Origin: Bordetella parapertussis
GTDB taxonomy: Bacteria > Pseudomonadota > Gammaproteobacteria > Burkholderiales > SG8-41
DNA: 64,000 nt
Direction of reading: 5' to 3'
Assembly: GCA_945885345.1 (NCBI GenBank)
Contig: CAMCYP010000004.1
Coordinates: 62,001 to 126,000, forward strand
Part shown: positions 24,138 to 32,867 of the stretch, piece by piece
How the letters are laid out: each line of letters opens with the position of its first letter
How positions within the stretch are numbered: position 1 is the first letter of the stretch
Notes under the pieces: model-generated
Seen by the model: the letters and a program-made list of their open reading frames with translations, nothing else
What the model was told of the DNA's origin: nothing
Database searches by the model: none
Program-made: the position numbers and the translations under genes

Positions 24138-27128
24138 ATGGGCACAATGAGCGAAAACAATGGCGCCGCGCGCCTCGCCCTGCTGATCGACCTGGAGCGC
24201 TGCACCGGCTGCAAAAGCTGCGAGGCGGCGTGCAAGCAGGAGCACCACCTCGGCCCCGGCGAATACCGCAACAAGGTGGTATGGGCCAGTTCGCTCGAAG
24301 AAGAGGGGCTCGCCTTCCTGACACTGACCTGCCAGCACTGCGAGCGACCGGCGTGCCTGCGCGCCTGCCCGGTCAATCCAAAGGCGATCACCAAGGATGC
24401 GGTGACCGGCATCGTGCGGGTCGACGAATCGCGCTGCACCGGTTGCGGCGAGTGCGTGATGGCCTGCCCCTATAGCGCCATGGGCTACGACCCGAAGGGC
24501 CATCACGCGGTCAAGTGCGACCTGTGCGAAGAACGCCGCGCAGAAGGGGCGGCGACGACGGCGTGCGCGAGTGTATGCCCCACCCAGGCGATACGCTTTG
24601 GCAAACGCACCGAGCTGCTCGCCGAAGCGGCGGCCGAGGGCCGGGCACCGCGCGACCAGGACCACTTCCTGCTCGGACCCGCAACGATTTATCTGGAACG
24701 CCTGCCATCGCAGGATGCCTCCACGACGGCAAAGATCCCTGCACGCGTTCAGCCCCAGGATGCCCGCCGTCCTGTATTCATGGATGCCCGGGCTTCCCAG
24801 GCCGTGGTGATGGAATCGGTACCTGCATTTCCTTACGGCAGCCCGCGCGACGAGGCAACCGCGGACCGGGTGGTGCCGGGCGGCTGCAACATCTGTTTCA
24901 ACTGCTGCAGCGTGAAGTTCCATTTCAAGGGGGACGAGCTTGTCCGCATCACCGGAAATGACGACGACCCACTGCTCAAGGGCCGCGTCTGCGCGAAATC
25001 CCAGTTGACGCTCCAGCTTTATCACAGCGAGCATCGCCTGCGTCATCCTCTAAAACGCGTAGGCGCGCGAGGCGAGAACCGCTTCGAACGCATCTCCTGG
25101 GACCAGGCACTTGACGAAATCGCGGAAAAACTGAAAAAAGTACGCGATGACTACGGGCCGGAAGCGCTTTCCATGTTCATAGGCACGCGCACCGGCACGC
25201 TTGAGGGCCGGGGCTATACCCGGCTCTTCGCCCAGATGTGGGGCACCCCCAACAAGGACGGTACCGATCCCTTCTGCGGTGCGGCCAAAAGCGTCGCCTT
25301 CGAATTGACCCAGGGACGGGTCGGTAGTGGCAACAGCTATACCCCGGACGACATCGGATCGGCCAGCCTATACGTCTACATCGGCGACAACCAGGCGGAA
25401 ACCCGGCCGGTCTATTTCGGCATGGTCAACGATTGGCGCATCCGCAATCGCGCAAAAATGGTAGTAGTCGATCCACGGCTGACGGCGACAGCGTCGAAAG
25501 CGGACCGCTGGCTTGCCATCCGATCCGGAACGGACATGGCGCTAGGACTCGCAATGTGCCAGCACATACTCAGGAACGAACTCCACGATAAACGCTTCTG
25601 CAGCGACTGGATCATCGGCTTCGAACAATGGCGCGATTTCATACTGGAGCGGGGTTATACACCGGAGTGGGCCGAGCCGATCACGGGGATTCCCGCCGCC
25701 GAGACACGCAGGCTCGCCGAGGAAGTCGCCGCCGCCGACGGCTGCGTGATTTTCGCGAGCCGCGGCGTCAACCAGCACACCAACGGCACGCAGACCAACC
25801 GGGTTCTCATGTTCCTCGCGGCCATTACCGGCAACTGGGGACGGCGCGGCGGTGCCTACTTCAACATGACGCACGGCAGCCCAATCCGGGCGAACGCGCC
25901 GCAACACCGCCGCGCCAAGATCAACCGCCAGAAAGTGCGGCGCAGCCCCGCCGGCTGGACCGATGCGATGCTGCACGGCAAGCCGTACCCGCTGCGCGCA
26001 CTCATTGCCTGCAACAATCCGCTCGCGCAGTGGCCGGGGCAGGACAAGGTCCGCGCCGCGTTCGAATCGCTCGACCTGCTGGTTCATATCGAGCTTTTCC
26101 CCAACGAAACATCGGCCTACGCGGACTACGTGTTGCCCGCCGCTACCGGAATCGAGAAAGGCGAGATCGGCCGTTCCAACGACGACCGTCGCATCGTGTG
26201 GATCGACAAAATGATCGAGCCTCCGGGCGAAGCAAAAGCCGACGGCTGGATCTGGATCGAACTGGGCAAACGCCTGGGCTTCGAGGACGTACTGCAGGAG
26301 CGCTACAAGGACTCGCGCGTGTTCTGGGACGAGGCCTGCATCGGAAGCCCGCTCATCCGCGGCTGCACGCAGGAACGGCTGCATTCCGTGCCGTGGCGCT
26401 GGGTACGGCATCCGGTCACCAGCGAAGATGCCCCGGAAATCGAAACCCTGTACCTCGAAGGCACCACCGCACCGGGCGCGCCGCCGGGACATCGTTTCCC
26501 GACCGCCAGCGGCAAGCTAGAGTTCTGGACGGAGGCGATTGAAAGCAAGTTTCAGGTGCTGGGGCTGTCGTCGCTGCCAGAGTTCTATTCCGAGCGCGAG
26601 CAGCTGGTCGACCTGCCCTATCTCGAATTTGAGCACAGCGACTCCGATGCCGGGGTGATTTCCCCGTTTTACGAACCCGCGACCGGCACATCACGGGCAC
26701 GGATTGTCTCGCCCGCAGAAGCGGGGCGCGGGGCGCAGCTGCGGGCGCAGGGATACGACACCCAGCTCCTCACCGGGCGCCCCTCTGCGGCGCACTTCCA
26801 CAGCTGGACGCATTATTTCTGGCAAGCCGAGGAAATGTGGCCGGACCTGTTCTGCCAAATTCATCCAGACAAGGCGGCTGCCCTCGGCATCTCGGACGGC
26901 GCAAAGGTGCACATCGAAACCGATCACGGCGCGATCGACGCCGTGGCCTGGGTGAATACCGGCATTCGTCCGGATGCCGTGTTCGTGCCGATCGGCTGGG
27001 GCGAACGCCAGCCGTACCATCCCTGGCGCTCGGTGAATTTTCTCACCGACAAGACCCAGCGGGATCCGGTATCGGACCAGACCAATCTCAAGTCTCTGCT
27101 ATGCCGGGTGTCCCGCGCCACAACCTGA
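24138..27128 (+). CDS. Fused 4Fe-4S ferredoxin / molybdopterin oxidoreductase
   Basis: A 996-residue single-chain fusion. Residues 20-150 form a DmsB/PhsB-like electron-transfer module with four Cys quartets (22/25/28/32, 64/67/72/76, 99/102/105/109, 126/129/142/146). Residues 245 to the end are a DMSO-reductase-family catalytic subunit with its own Fe-S motif CNICFNCC...GRVCAK (249/252/256/284). Cys379 in DPFCGAAKS is a candidate Mo ligand. A C-terminal molybdopterin dinucleotide-binding domain begins near LLTGRPSAAHFHSWTHY. There is no Tat signal, so it faces the cytoplasm. Normally the two halves are separate genes. The substrate is unknown. Confidence 0.88.
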   Translation: MGTMSENNGAARLALLIDLERCTGCKSCEAACKQEHHLGPGEYRNKVVWASSLEEEGLAFLTLTCQHCERPACLRACPVNPKAITKDAVTGIVRVDESRCTGCGECVMACPYSAMGYDPKGHHAVKCDLCEERRAEGAATTACASVCPTQAIRFGKRTELLAEAAAEGRAPRDQDHFLLGPATIYLERLPSQDASTTAKIPARVQPQDARRPVFMDARASQAVVMESVPAFPYGSPRDEATADRVVPGGCNICFNCCSVKFHFKGDELVRITGNDDDPLLKGRVCAKSQLTLQLYHSEHRLRHPLKRVGARGENRFERISWDQALDEIAEKLKKVRDDYGPEALSMFIGTRTGTLEGRGYTRLFAQMWGTPNKDGTDPFCGAAKSVAFELTQGRVGSGNSYTPDDIGSASLYVYIGDNQAETRPVYFGMVNDWRIRNRAKMVVVDPRLTATASKADRWLAIRSGTDMALGLAMCQHILRNELHDKRFCSDWIIGFEQWRDFILERGYTPEWAEPITGIPAAETRRLAEEVAAADGCVIFASRGVNQHTNGTQTNRVLMFLAAITGNWGRRGGAYFNMTHGSPIRANAPQHRRAKINRQKVRRSPAGWTDAMLHGKPYPLRALIACNNPLAQWPGQDKVRAAFESLDLLVHIELFPNETSAYADYVLPAATGIEKGEIGRSNDDRRIVWIDKMIEPPGEAKADGWIWIELGKRLGFEDVLQERYKDSRVFWDEACIGSPLIRGCTQERLHSVPWRWVRHPVTSEDAPEIETLYLEGTTAPGAPPGHRFPTASGKLEFWTEAIESKFQVLGLSSLPEFYSEREQLVDLPYLEFEHSDSDAGVISPFYEPATGTSRARIVSPAEAGRGAQLRAQGYDTQLLTGRPSAAHFHSWTHYFWQAEEMWPDLFCQIHPDKAAALGISDGAKVHIETDHGAIDAVAWVNTGIRPDAVFVPIGWGERQPYHPWRSVNFLTDKTQRDPVSDQTNLKSLLCRVSRATT

Positions 27129-27140
27129 GCCGACCATGTC

Positions 27141-27812
27141 TCAACGCGGGCTTGCCGTGAAGCGCGACAGAAGGTCGCGGTCGCAGATGCTGATCCGACG
27201 ATAGCGCATCGATAACGCACCACACTTCGCAAGCCGGCCAAGAATGCGTGTCGCCGTCTGGCGCTGCACGCCGGTGAGATCGGCGATTTCCTGGTGGGTA
27301 AGCCCGATGGGTTGCTCCGAACCGCGACCGGAGTTGTGGTAACGGGCATCGAGATTGACCAACAGCTTCGCAATGCGCGTTTCGGCATCGTCGGCCGCGA
27401 AATACACGAGGCGGTTTGCCAGCATGCCCAGCCGTGACGCCACGATCTGCACCAGCAGCTGGGATACCACGGGACGCGAGCCGAGAAAATCTCGGAAACT
27501 GTTGCTCGACATTTTCGCGATCTCGCACGGCTCGCAGGTTTCGACGCTGACCATGCGCCCCTTGTGGTGCGGCGACTGGATGAGACCGAAAACCTCTCCG
27601 GGAAATCCGAACCACAGAATGACCTCACGACCGTCCGGGGTGAACTTGCAGGTCTTGATGCGCCCGGAAAGCAGAAAATGAACCGTATCGCCCGGGTCGC
27701 TGACGCAGAAAACGAAATTACCCTTGTCCAGCCGGTAACGCGTCGTCTGCGCCATCAGCTCTGCCCGTGTTTCTTCGTCGAGCCTGCCAAGGAAATCGGT
27801 CGTTGCTACCAT
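27141..27812 (-). CDS. Crp/Fnr family transcriptional regulator
   Basis: A 223-residue regulator with an N-terminal cyclic-nucleotide-like beta-roll (FLLSGRIKTCKFTPDGREVILWFGFPGEVFGL) and a C-terminal winged HTH (LTHQEIADLTGVQRQTATRILGRL). The N-terminal Cys cluster of oxygen-sensing Fnr is absent. ATG 27812 follows GAGGAGGAAT. It is divergent from the citrate-synthase-like operon and convergent with the molybdoenzyme gene, so it is the probable local regulator. Confidence 0.9.
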   Translation of the reverse strand: MVATTDFLGRLDEETRAELMAQTTRYRLDKGNFVFCVSDPGDTVHFLLSGRIKTCKFTPDGREVILWFGFPGEVFGLIQSPHHKGRMVSVETCEPCEIAKMSSNSFRDFLGSRPVVSQLLVQIVASRLGMLANRLVYFAADDAETRIAKLLVNLDARYHNSGRGSEQPIGLTHQEIADLTGVQRQTATRILGRLAKCGALSMRYRRISICDRDLLSRFTASPR

Positions 27813-27967
27813 ATTCCTCCTCCACACATCGACGAGTCGCCCGACAACCGGGGAATCTCTTTTCGTCGATTGTAATCCAGGCGACAGATTCCGCAGGCGG
27901 CGATGGCGAAAATACCTGCATCGTGTCCGGCACCACCGGGCCCTGCCACCGAGGAGACCAACGCACC

Positions 27968-29110
27968 ATGACAGCCCTATCCGTCCCGCGCGGCCTGGAC
28001 GGCGTCGTCGTCGACGAGACCGCGATTTGCCTGGCCGACAAGCAGACCGACCGCCTCTACTACCGCGGCTACGCGATCGAGGAACTGGCTACGCAGGCTA
28101 ACTATGAAGAAGTGTTTTACCTCGTGACTACCGGAGAACTCCCGGACAAACAACGGCTTGCAGCTCAGCGTGAAATGCTGCAGCGGGCCAGGGCACTGCC
28201 GGCGGCACTCGCGGAAATGCTCGAACGGATACCTCGGGACTGCCATCCGATGGACGTGCTGCGAACCGGTTGTTCCATGCTCGGCAACCTCGAGCCGGAG
28301 ACCAAGGACAACGACTTGGCTGCCGTCGGCGTCCGGCTCTCTGCCTGCCTGCCCTCCATGCTGTTCTACTGGCACCATTTTCACGCCTCTGGCAAACGCA
28401 TCGACACCGACACCGGGGAGTCCGGCCTCGCAGCACACATCCTGCACCTGCTGCACGGGCGGTCACCGCCAGAGCTGGAACGCCGGGCGATGGAGGCCAA
28501 CCTGGTCGTCTACGCCGAACACGACTTCAACGCCTCAACCTTCGCCGCCCGCGTAGCTTCCTCGACGCTAACGGACGCGCACTCCGCCTTCGTCGCCGCC
28601 ATCGGCACGTTGCGCGGGGCACTGCATGGCAGCGCCAACGCCGCAGTGCTGCGCTTCCTGGAGAAGTTCGAGTCGCCCGACTCCGCCGAGAAGGCGGTGC
28701 TGGAAATGCTGAACCAGAAAAAACGTGTACCTGGATTCGGACAGCGCGCCTACTCGAAATCAGATCCGCGAAACGCGATCAATCGCGAATGGGCGAAAAA
28801 GCTCGCGGCCGACAAAGGCAGCAGTAGTCTCTTCGACATCGCCGAACGGATCGAAAGCGCGCTGCTGCGTGAACGCGGCATGTTCGCCAACCTCGACTAC
28901 TACACCGCGCTTATTTACAAAGATTGCGGTCTACCGGTCGCGCTGTTTCCCCCCATGTTCCTGCTCGCGCGTGTGTGCGGTCTCGTTGCCCACATCGCAG
29001 AGCAGCGCGCGAACAACCGGATCATCCATCCGAGTTCGCACTACACGGGGCCGGCTCCGCGGCCGTTCGTCCCGCTGGCGGCGCGCGCAGCCGCGGCCCA
29101 AGGCTCCTGA
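27968..29110 (+). CDS. Citrate synthase-like protein with altered active site
   Basis: A 380-residue citrate/2-methylcitrate synthase homologue (type II, short form). The CoA/substrate-binding segments are present: EHDFNASTFAAR (H185), GALHGSANAAV (H220) and NLDYYTALIY (D310). In the usual GFGHRVY motif the His is Gln (GFGQRAY, Q259), a residue that contacts the keto-acid substrate in citrate synthase. ATG 27968 follows GAGGAGACC; the upstream 67 codons of the track ORF cross the regulator's promoter. I infer an acyl-CoA/keto-acid condensing or cleaving enzyme of altered specificity. It is the first gene of a five-gene run. Confidence 0.85.
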   Translation: MTALSVPRGLDGVVVDETAICLADKQTDRLYYRGYAIEELATQANYEEVFYLVTTGELPDKQRLAAQREMLQRARALPAALAEMLERIPRDCHPMDVLRTGCSMLGNLEPETKDNDLAAVGVRLSACLPSMLFYWHHFHASGKRIDTDTGESGLAAHILHLLHGRSPPELERRAMEANLVVYAEHDFNASTFAARVASSTLTDAHSAFVAAIGTLRGALHGSANAAVLRFLEKFESPDSAEKAVLEMLNQKKRVPGFGQRAYSKSDPRNAINREWAKKLAADKGSSSLFDIAERIESALLRERGMFANLDYYTALIYKDCGLPVALFPPMFLLARVCGLVAHIAEQRANNRIIHPSSHYTGPAPRPFVPLAARAAAAQGS

Positions 29111-29121
29111 GGGGGAACGGG

Positions 29122-30651
29122 ATGAAATTCGAGCGACAGATCAGGGAACACGCCGAACGCGCCGAACGCGCGATGGCGATGGGCGGGCCGGCAAAGCTGG
29201 ACAAGCGCAGGCAATCCGGAATTCTCAACGTGCGCGAGCGCATCGACCGGTTGCTTGATCCCGGGAGCTTCCGCGAATCGGGCCTCTTCGGCGTCTCGTA
29301 CCTGCCGGAGATGCGCGAATCCACACCCGGCGACGGCAAGGTAACCGGTTTCGGCAAGATCGCGGGAAGGCGCGTTGGCGTGGTCGGCTACGACTTCACC
29401 GTCAAGGGCTCATCGTCCAGCTACACCAACAACCGCAAGATGGCGCACGTGAAGGAAATCGGCGGCAAGCGCGGTTTCCCGGTGGTGTTCCTCGGCGAGT
29501 CTACCGGCGTGCGCATGCCCGACATAATGGGCGAAGGCATGGGCATGAACTTCGAGGGCCCGCGCTTCCTGCGCATACGCGAAGCCCCCTGGGTCGCCGC
29601 CATCATGGGCAACGCATTCGGATCCTCCGCCTGGCATGCCTGCTGCGCGGACTTCTGCGTCATGCGCAAAGACTCCGTCATGGCCGTGGCAAGCCCCGGG
29701 GTGGTCTCGATGGCGCTCGGCCGCAAGGTGACGCCGGAGGAACTCGGCGGATGGCAGGTGCTGGCCGAACATTCCGGCTTTGCTGACAGGGTGGTGGACA
29801 CCGACGAACAGGTCGCCGACATGGTCAAGCGGTTCCTGTCCTACCTGCCCACCAACAATCGCGAAGCGCCGCCGGTCGCCGAGGTGCCCCCGGGATCCGA
29901 CGAGGCCGCCAAAGGCATGCTCGAGCTCATCCCTGAGTCCGCGACGCAGGTCTACGATGTGCGCAAGATCATCGGCGCCTTCGTGGACAGGGACAGCTTC
30001 TTCGAGATCAAGGACCGCTTTGGGCGCAGCATCACCACGGGGCTCGCCCGCCTCAACGGCCGAACCATCGGCATCGTCGCCAACAACCCGATGTTCAAGG
30101 GCGGCGCGATGGACGCCGACGCCTGCAGCAAGGCGACGGACTTCATCGTGCTGTGCGACTCGTTCAACATTCCGCTGGTGTTCCTGCACGACCAGCCCGG
30201 TTTCCTGATCGGGCCCGACTCCGAAAAAAGAGGCGTCATCGGCAAAGTGATCAACTGGATGAACGCCATGCTGCAGGTCACCGTGCCGCGCATCAGCCTC
30301 ATCCTGCGCAAAAGCTACGGCCGCGGCTTCATCAACATGGGTGGCGCCGGCACCTCCGACGAGATCTCGGCATGGTGGACCGCGGAGGTGAGCTTCATGA
30401 ACCCCCGCACTGCCGTGACCGTGGTGCACGGCCTCAAGGAAGAGGATGACCCGGAACGCTTCAACGATCTGCTCAAGGAAATGGCGCGCAACGGAGGCGC
30501 CTACGACCTGGCGGCGGTCTACGGCGTCAAGGAAGTGCTCGACCCGCGCGACACGCGGGAATACCTGAAGGAAGCGCTCGACGTGCACACTCTGCGCCTG
30601 TCTGGCGGGATCGGCCAACACAAGCTCGCCAACTGGCCGACCAGTTACTGA
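29122..30651 (+). CDS. Acyl-CoA carboxylase carboxyltransferase (beta) subunit
   Basis: A 509-residue crotonase-fold carboxyltransferase of the propionyl/methylcrotonyl-CoA carboxylase beta group. The N-half has ARERID-like VRERIDRLLDPGSF. The C-half has FGRSITTGLARLNGRTIGIVANNP and the conserved FLHDQPGFLIGPDSEKRGVI with SYGRGFINMGG. No biotin carboxylase, biotin carrier or decarboxylase beta subunit is adjacent, so the biotin subunit must come from elsewhere. ATG 29122 follows GAGGGGGAACGG, 11 nt after the citrate-synthase-like stop. Confidence 0.88.
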   Translation: MKFERQIREHAERAERAMAMGGPAKLDKRRQSGILNVRERIDRLLDPGSFRESGLFGVSYLPEMRESTPGDGKVTGFGKIAGRRVGVVGYDFTVKGSSSSYTNNRKMAHVKEIGGKRGFPVVFLGESTGVRMPDIMGEGMGMNFEGPRFLRIREAPWVAAIMGNAFGSSAWHACCADFCVMRKDSVMAVASPGVVSMALGRKVTPEELGGWQVLAEHSGFADRVVDTDEQVADMVKRFLSYLPTNNREAPPVAEVPPGSDEAAKGMLELIPESATQVYDVRKIIGAFVDRDSFFEIKDRFGRSITTGLARLNGRTIGIVANNPMFKGGAMDADACSKATDFIVLCDSFNIPLVFLHDQPGFLIGPDSEKRGVIGKVINWMNAMLQVTVPRISLILRKSYGRGFINMGGAGTSDEISAWWTAEVSFMNPRTAVTVVHGLKEEDDPERFNDLLKEMARNGGAYDLAAVYGVKEVLDPRDTREYLKEALDVHTLRLSGGIGQHKLANWPTSY

Positions 30652-30673
30652 CGGCGGCGGACGGAGCCCCCGC

Positions 30674-31846
30674 ATGAAGATCAGCAAGATCGAAGCGATT
30701 CCGGTCTGGTTTAAGCCGAGCGACGAGTACCATGCGCTGTTCGGCTCGAACAAGAAAAAGGGGACGATGGTCCACGCCCGCGAGACTTGGTTCGCGAACA
30801 TCGAATACAAAGAAAACGTCTTCGTCAAGATCACCACCGACGAGGCCATCGTCGGTTGGGGCGAAGCCTGCGCCCATCCCGTCACCAGCGAGACCCAGGC
30901 CGGCATCCTCGCCACCGTGGAACTGTTCGGGCGGCTCATCCTGGGCCGCGACCCTTTCCAGATCGGCGCGATCCACGAGGCGCTCGACAACCTGTTCCTG
31001 CAGGGCAACAACGGCGCGCGCAGCGCCATCGACATCGCGCTCTACGACATCATGGGCAAGGCCTCCGGCCAGCCCGTCTACAACCTGCTCGGCGGCGCGC
31101 ATCAGACCCGCTTCGGCAAGCTTGCGACAACGCCGCGTTCGGATCCCAAGCGCATGGCCGACCACGCACGGGGGCTGCTCAAGCAGGGTTACACCGCGTT
31201 CGAGCCCAAGATGACCGGCCACCTCGAATCGCTGGACGCCGACGCTGACCGGCTCGAGGCCATACTCGACGCGGTGCCGAAGTCCTGCCCCGTGATCGCC
31301 GACCCCAATCAGATGTGGGGCACGGCCAAGGACACGATCAGCCTGCTCGACCGGCGCTTCCGCGGCGTCGGCAACCTCGCGATCGAGCAGCCAGTATGGG
31401 GCCATGATCTCAACGGGCTCGCGTCGATCACGCAGGCAGTGCCGCACAAGATCGTCGCGGACGAAGCCATCCAGAATCTGGCGACGATGGTCCGCATCGC
31501 CTCGGGGCGTTATGCGGACATGGTCAGCCTCAAGCTCGGCAAGTGCGGCGGCTTCTACAAGTCGGTGCAGATGATGCGCATCGCGGAAGCGGCCGGACTG
31601 CCCGTGCGCATCGACTGGACCCAGGGCAGCCACCTGCTCGACACCGCGACCGGCCACCTGCACGCCGCGGTACGCATCGTCGGCTGCGATCCCGGCATGG
31701 ACTATCAACTGCGCATCGAGGACCAGCCGGTGAAGGAAGGCGGCGTCACGCAGGACAAGGACGGCTATTTCATCATGCCGACCGCGCCGGGCCTGGGCCT
31801 CACCGTGGACGAGAAACGCATCAGGAAGCTTTCGCAACGCCGCTGA
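30674..31846 (+). CDS. Mandelate racemase/muconate lactonizing enzyme family protein
   Basis: A 390-residue enolase-superfamily enzyme. Metal ligands are visible at the ends of barrel strands: D in IADPNQMW, E in AIEQPV and D/E in IVADEAI. A Lys lies in FEPKMTG, where the usual KxK reads ExK, and another in SLKLGKCGG. These enzymes abstract a proton alpha to a carboxylate and then racemise, dehydrate or cycloisomerise. Which reaction occurs is not predictable. It is 22 nt after the carboxyltransferase gene, in the same operon. Confidence 0.88.
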   Translation: MKISKIEAIPVWFKPSDEYHALFGSNKKKGTMVHARETWFANIEYKENVFVKITTDEAIVGWGEACAHPVTSETQAGILATVELFGRLILGRDPFQIGAIHEALDNLFLQGNNGARSAIDIALYDIMGKASGQPVYNLLGGAHQTRFGKLATTPRSDPKRMADHARGLLKQGYTAFEPKMTGHLESLDADADRLEAILDAVPKSCPVIADPNQMWGTAKDTISLLDRRFRGVGNLAIEQPVWGHDLNGLASITQAVPHKIVADEAIQNLATMVRIASGRYADMVSLKLGKCGGFYKSVQMMRIAEAAGLPVRIDWTQGSHLLDTATGHLHAAVRIVGCDPGMDYQLRIEDQPVKEGGVTQDKDGYFIMPTAPGLGLTVDEKRIRKLSQRR

Positions 31847-31892
31847 CAGTCTGCCAAAACCACGTCTTCAAGACGGTTCAAAGGAGGAGGAA

Positions 31893-32867
31893 ATGGCCAT
31901 GATCTCGAACGGTTTCAGAATGCTGGTCGCCGGGTTCGTTCTTTTTGGTTCAGCCGCGGCATCCGCCCAGGGTTATCCGGCGAAGCCGATGCGGATCATC
32001 GTTCCGTTCCCGCCCGGGGGCGGCACCGACGTAATGGCTCGCACGATGGCCGACAAAATCGGGGCCGCGCTGGGACAGCAGGTTCTCGTAGACAACCGCA
32101 CAGGCGCCGGCGGTGCACTCGGCACTGATCTCGCCGCCAAATCCGCGCCCGACGGGTACACCCTGCTTGTCACTTCTTCCAGCACGCTGGTGATCGGACC
32201 CAACCTGATGCAAAAGCCCCCGTATGACCCGCTGCGGAGTTTCTCGTCGATCATGATCATCAGTTCCGCACCGAACGTGCTGGTCATCCACCCCTCGGTG
32301 CCGGCGAAGAACGTGCAGGAGCTCATCACGCTCGCGCGGCAACGTCCCGGCCTGCTCAATTACGCATCGAACGGCGCCGGAACGCTGAGTCACCTCACCG
32401 GCGAACTGTTCAGTCAACGCACCGGCATCAAGATGGTGCATGTGCCCTACAGGGGCGCCCCGCCGGCAGTCATCGATACCATGGCGGGCAACGTCTCCCT
32501 GCTGTTCACGGCCTATCCGACGGTTTCGGTGCAGATCCAGAGCAAGCGTCTGCGGGCGCTGGCGGTGACCAGCACCAAACGCGCCTCGGTCGCGCCGGAT
32601 TTGCCGAGCATCGCCGAGACCCTGCCGGGATTCGAATCGAACCAATGGTGGGGCATGTTCGGACCGGCAGGCATGCCCCCCGAAGTGGTCAACCGCCTGA
32701 ACGCCTCGGCGCAGCAGGCGCTGACCATGGCCGACGTGCGCAAGCGCCTCACGGCAGATGCCGCCGAGCCGATCGGCGGCAGTGCCGCCGAATGCGAGAA
32801 GTTTCTGCAGGCCGATTTCGAGAAGTGGCGCAAAGTGATCAAGGATGCCGGCGTAAAGGACACCTGA
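31893..32867 (+). CDS. Bug-family tripartite tricarboxylate transporter substrate-binding protein
   Basis: A 324-residue periplasmic receptor (TctC/Bug family). It has a signal peptide MISNGFRMLVAGFVLFGSAAASAQ, then the classical YPAKPMRIIVPFPPGGGTDVMAR and NRTGAGGALGTDLAAKSAPDGYTLL. Such proteins bind small carboxylates. No TctA/TctB membrane genes accompany it, which is common in Betaproteobacteria. A strong AGGAGGAGG site precedes the ATG. Position in the operon suggests it captures the pathway substrate or a sensing ligand. Confidence 0.92.
   Translation: MAMISNGFRMLVAGFVLFGSAAASAQGYPAKPMRIIVPFPPGGGTDVMARTMADKIGAALGQQVLVDNRTGAGGALGTDLAAKSAPDGYTLLVTSSSTLVIGPNLMQKPPYDPLRSFSSIMIISSAPNVLVIHPSVPAKNVQELITLARQRPGLLNYASNGAGTLSHLTGELFSQRTGIKMVHVPYRGAPPAVIDTMAGNVSLLFTAYPTVSVQIQSKRLRALAVTSTKRASVAPDLPSIAETLPGFESNQWWGMFGPAGMPPEVVNRLNASAQQALTMADVRKRLTADAAEPIGGSAAECEKFLQADFEKWRKVIKDAGVKDT

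Noticed and set aside
27968-29110. Citrate-synthase-like gene as a pseudogene because of the His-to-Gln change.
   Set aside because: The ORF is full length with a good ribosome site, sits in an operon, and other active-site residues are kept; altered specificity is the better explanation.
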